Below, piece after piece: positions 18,694-20,390 of a DNA stretch of 20,390 nucleotides. Below the pieces are notes generated by a model. The model worked only from the letters and a program-made list of their open reading frames with translations, was not told the origin of the DNA and searched no databases. Every line of letters begins with the position of its first letter. The first letter of the stretch is position 1. This DNA is from Plakobranchus ocellatus (Eukaryota > Mollusca > Gastropoda > Plakobranchidae), in NCBI GenBank assembly GCA_019648995.1, contig BLXT01006392.1:17336-37725 (forward strand), written 5' to 3'. The translations under genes and the position numbers were made by a program.

Positions 18694-19128
18694 CTGTGTA
18701 AGAAACAATGATTTTTTAAATTATTTTTTGTTCGGCTATAATCTTAAGCCGGGTATTTGAAAAAGAATAGAAAATGTATTTGAATCAAGTAGATACTTTT
18801 GAATTAAGACGTCTTTCGGGTATTTTCATCTCCACTATGGCCACGAGTGCGTTGTCAAAAAAGTTATGTAAATGACATAATAATATTAGATCTTAAATGT
18901 ATAAAGTAAAACCTGTTTACTTAACTTGCTCAATAAAATCACAGTCATATTATGCATGTACCAGATTTCGATTAGGTGGGGGTACTTGAAGCGTATCTTA
19001 CTTCAGAACAGTGATGTTAAGTCTGTAACAATTATATAAGAGAGAGAGGCATATACGAAAACGCACATAGAGAAAGAGAGAGATGGAGAGAAAGAAAGAA
19101 AGAGAGAGAGATAGAGAGAGAGAGAGAA

Positions 19129-19167
<39 letters not shown>

Positions 19168-19685
19168 GAAAACCATGCTGAATTAGTCCAACATCGATTT
19201 AGTAAAGTGCCTGCGAGATCATGTTAAGTTAAAAAACAAAAGAGTTTTTCCCAATTAGTTTTGTCGTTGAAATAATAATCGTTTTTATGCCCTAAAGAGT
19301 AAATTTACACCTCCGAAGACATTATATTGCACATTTTATTTTTCATGATTTATTTATGGCATTCGTGGAATAAACAATTGAATATTGTTTACCCATCCAA
19401 ATCCAGAAGCGATTTTTAGTTATGGATAATCTCCAGTAAAATAAGATTTTACCCGTATATAAATAATATTATAAACTTTCGCGTTTCCGTAAATTATTAT
19501 CGAACTTTGAAGAGCTATAGCTTTATAAATAAACATTCATTTTTTTTCTTCATAATGTGTCCACGAGCAGAAGTAAGGCTGCTTTTTCTATCAACGTAAA
19601 TTAAATATTTACAATGAAACAGTAGTAGCCAGGATTTGTGGAAAAAAAAAACCAGGCAATATGTGCCATCTGAGCAGAGACAACA
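18694..19685. other. Region upstream of exon 2 of copy 2 (probable intron 1)
   Basis: AT-rich DNA with a GA tract. I looked for a minus-strand hydrophobic leader ending on a GTAAGT-type donor and found none. Confidence 0.45.
19040..19165. repeat. Imperfect (GA)n tract
   Basis: GA-rich on +, that is TC-rich on the sense strand of copy 2, with AAAG, GATA and ATAC interruptions and a pure right end. Located about 350 bases before exon 2 of copy 2. Confidence 0.95.
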
Positions 19686-20350
19686 TCTGGGAGGGAAGGC
19701 AATGACATTGCTAGCTCTGTTGAGGAGACAGTAAAGTTGAAACCAGCTATTTTAAAAAATCACAACTTGGAGTGATAGCTGTGTTCCTCAGAATAAAAAT
19801 GCTCTCATCTCAACAGCTATTCCTAATTTCTTGGAAAAAAATCCGTGGATTGAAAGTGTAGAAATGAAGTACAGCTTGCCAGGACATTCTGCTGTTGAGT
19901 GCACAGTGCACTTGAGAAACGTTTTTCTGTTTCTGAGTTCTATTCCCCTCTATCCTTATTGAATATTATATCATAATCCCTATAAGGTGATAGAAATGAA
20001 AGACAATCATTTTTTGAATTTCAAAAAAAATTTGTGTCAGCAAACATGAACTTAAGTTTGTAGGCTACCATTCAGTAAAGTTTCTGCATTGAAGTTTTCT
20101 CAGGGATCTACTGTAGTAGGTTATAAAACATCCAATGCAGATGATTTGTTTTTAAATTTTGATGTCTAGAAAATATATGCAACAAGTAAAAACAAAAACG
20201 GTGCACAATAAAACAAGCAGTAGGCTACCATTAGAAGCAAAAGTTACTAAACCAACTGCTCTGTCCAGAGACAGATTAAAAAAACCTCACAGACATGGTG
20301 CAGTTTATGCTATTGAAGGATAGGGAATAGTATGCAAAATTACACAAAAT
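19686..20350 (+). pseudogene. Decayed DDE-type transposase-like reading frame
   Basis: A broken + coding stretch reads SGREGNDIASSVEETVKLKP, shifts frame to ITTWSDSCVPQNKNALIS, then NFLEKNPWIE, KYSLPGHSAV, shifts again to VHSALEKRFSVSEFYSPLSL, and later NPYKVIEMKDNHFLNF and KVSALKFSQGSTVVGYKTSN. The order W-x-DSC-x-x-QN+N, P-GHS, D/H-x-x-IE, SVSEFYSP is one I associate with a family of transposase-like proteins common in invertebrate genomes; I cannot name it surely. At least two frameshifts and several stops make it inactive. It lies upstream of exon 2 of copy 2, probably in its intron 1. Confidence 0.6.
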
Positions 20351-20390
20351 TTAGCAAGTTCTTTGTCAGGTACAAGTCATATATTTTTTT

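Noticed and set aside
20058-20235. Repeated string TAGGCTACCATT (about 20060 and 20221) as transposon ends
   Set aside because: Direct, short and inside the decayed transposase frame; more likely chance or local duplication.
1-20390. tRNA, rRNA, CRISPR array or bacterial operon features
   Set aside because: No cloverleaf, rRNA-like stretch or regularly spaced repeat was seen, and gene structure is eukaryotic.

Overview
The window is eukaryotic, intron-containing, AT-rich DNA packed with microsatellites and decayed transposons. It most likely comes from a gastropod mollusc. The main evidence is two copies of a secreted protein gene with the layout signal peptide, immunoglobulin-like domain, coiled coil, C-type lectin domain (CTLD). 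That architecture is known from the snail VIgL group of immune lectins (FREP/CREP/GREP; the CTLD-bearing members are CREPs). The species assignment is an inference from this architecture and from the repeat content.

Layout. Positions 1-2270 hold microsatellites (GA, a long compound triplet array, TC) and non-coding DNA upstream of gene copy 1. Gene copy 1 runs on + from 2275 to 5656 with three coding exons (2275-2365, 3620-3831, 4790-5656), predicted 389 aa. Positions 5657-14638 are a 9 kb interval with no confident host gene. It contains an RTE-like non-LTR retrotransposon with an inverted 5' part (8040-10745; 3' end on -, 5' end on +) and a possible caspase-like remnant (6055-6210). Gene copy 2 runs on - from 18693 to 14639 with two recognisable exons (18482-18693, 14639-15613). 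Its signal-peptide exon was not found. The two genes therefore face each other tail to tail.

Intron 2 of copy 2 is 2868 bp against 958 bp in copy 1. The extra length is accounted for largely by a second RTE fragment (about 16490-17700) and a 600 bp PIF/Harbinger-type element (17739-18338) with clean inverted ends, a TAA target duplication and a frameshifted MADF reading frame. Upstream of copy 2, at 19686-20350, lies a decayed DDE-type transposase-like reading frame.

Comparing the paralogs is the most informative part. The N-terminal half of the CTLD is almost unchanged at protein level. The calcium/ligand-binding loop, a segment of the Ig domain at the start of exon 3, and the number of 11-residue coiled-coil repeats (2 versus 5) all differ strongly. 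The sugar-specificity triplet reads QPN in copy 1 and QPD in copy 2. This pattern fits diversification of recognition and oligomerisation surfaces in a duplicated immune lectin. All gene models are read by eye and have no transcript support.
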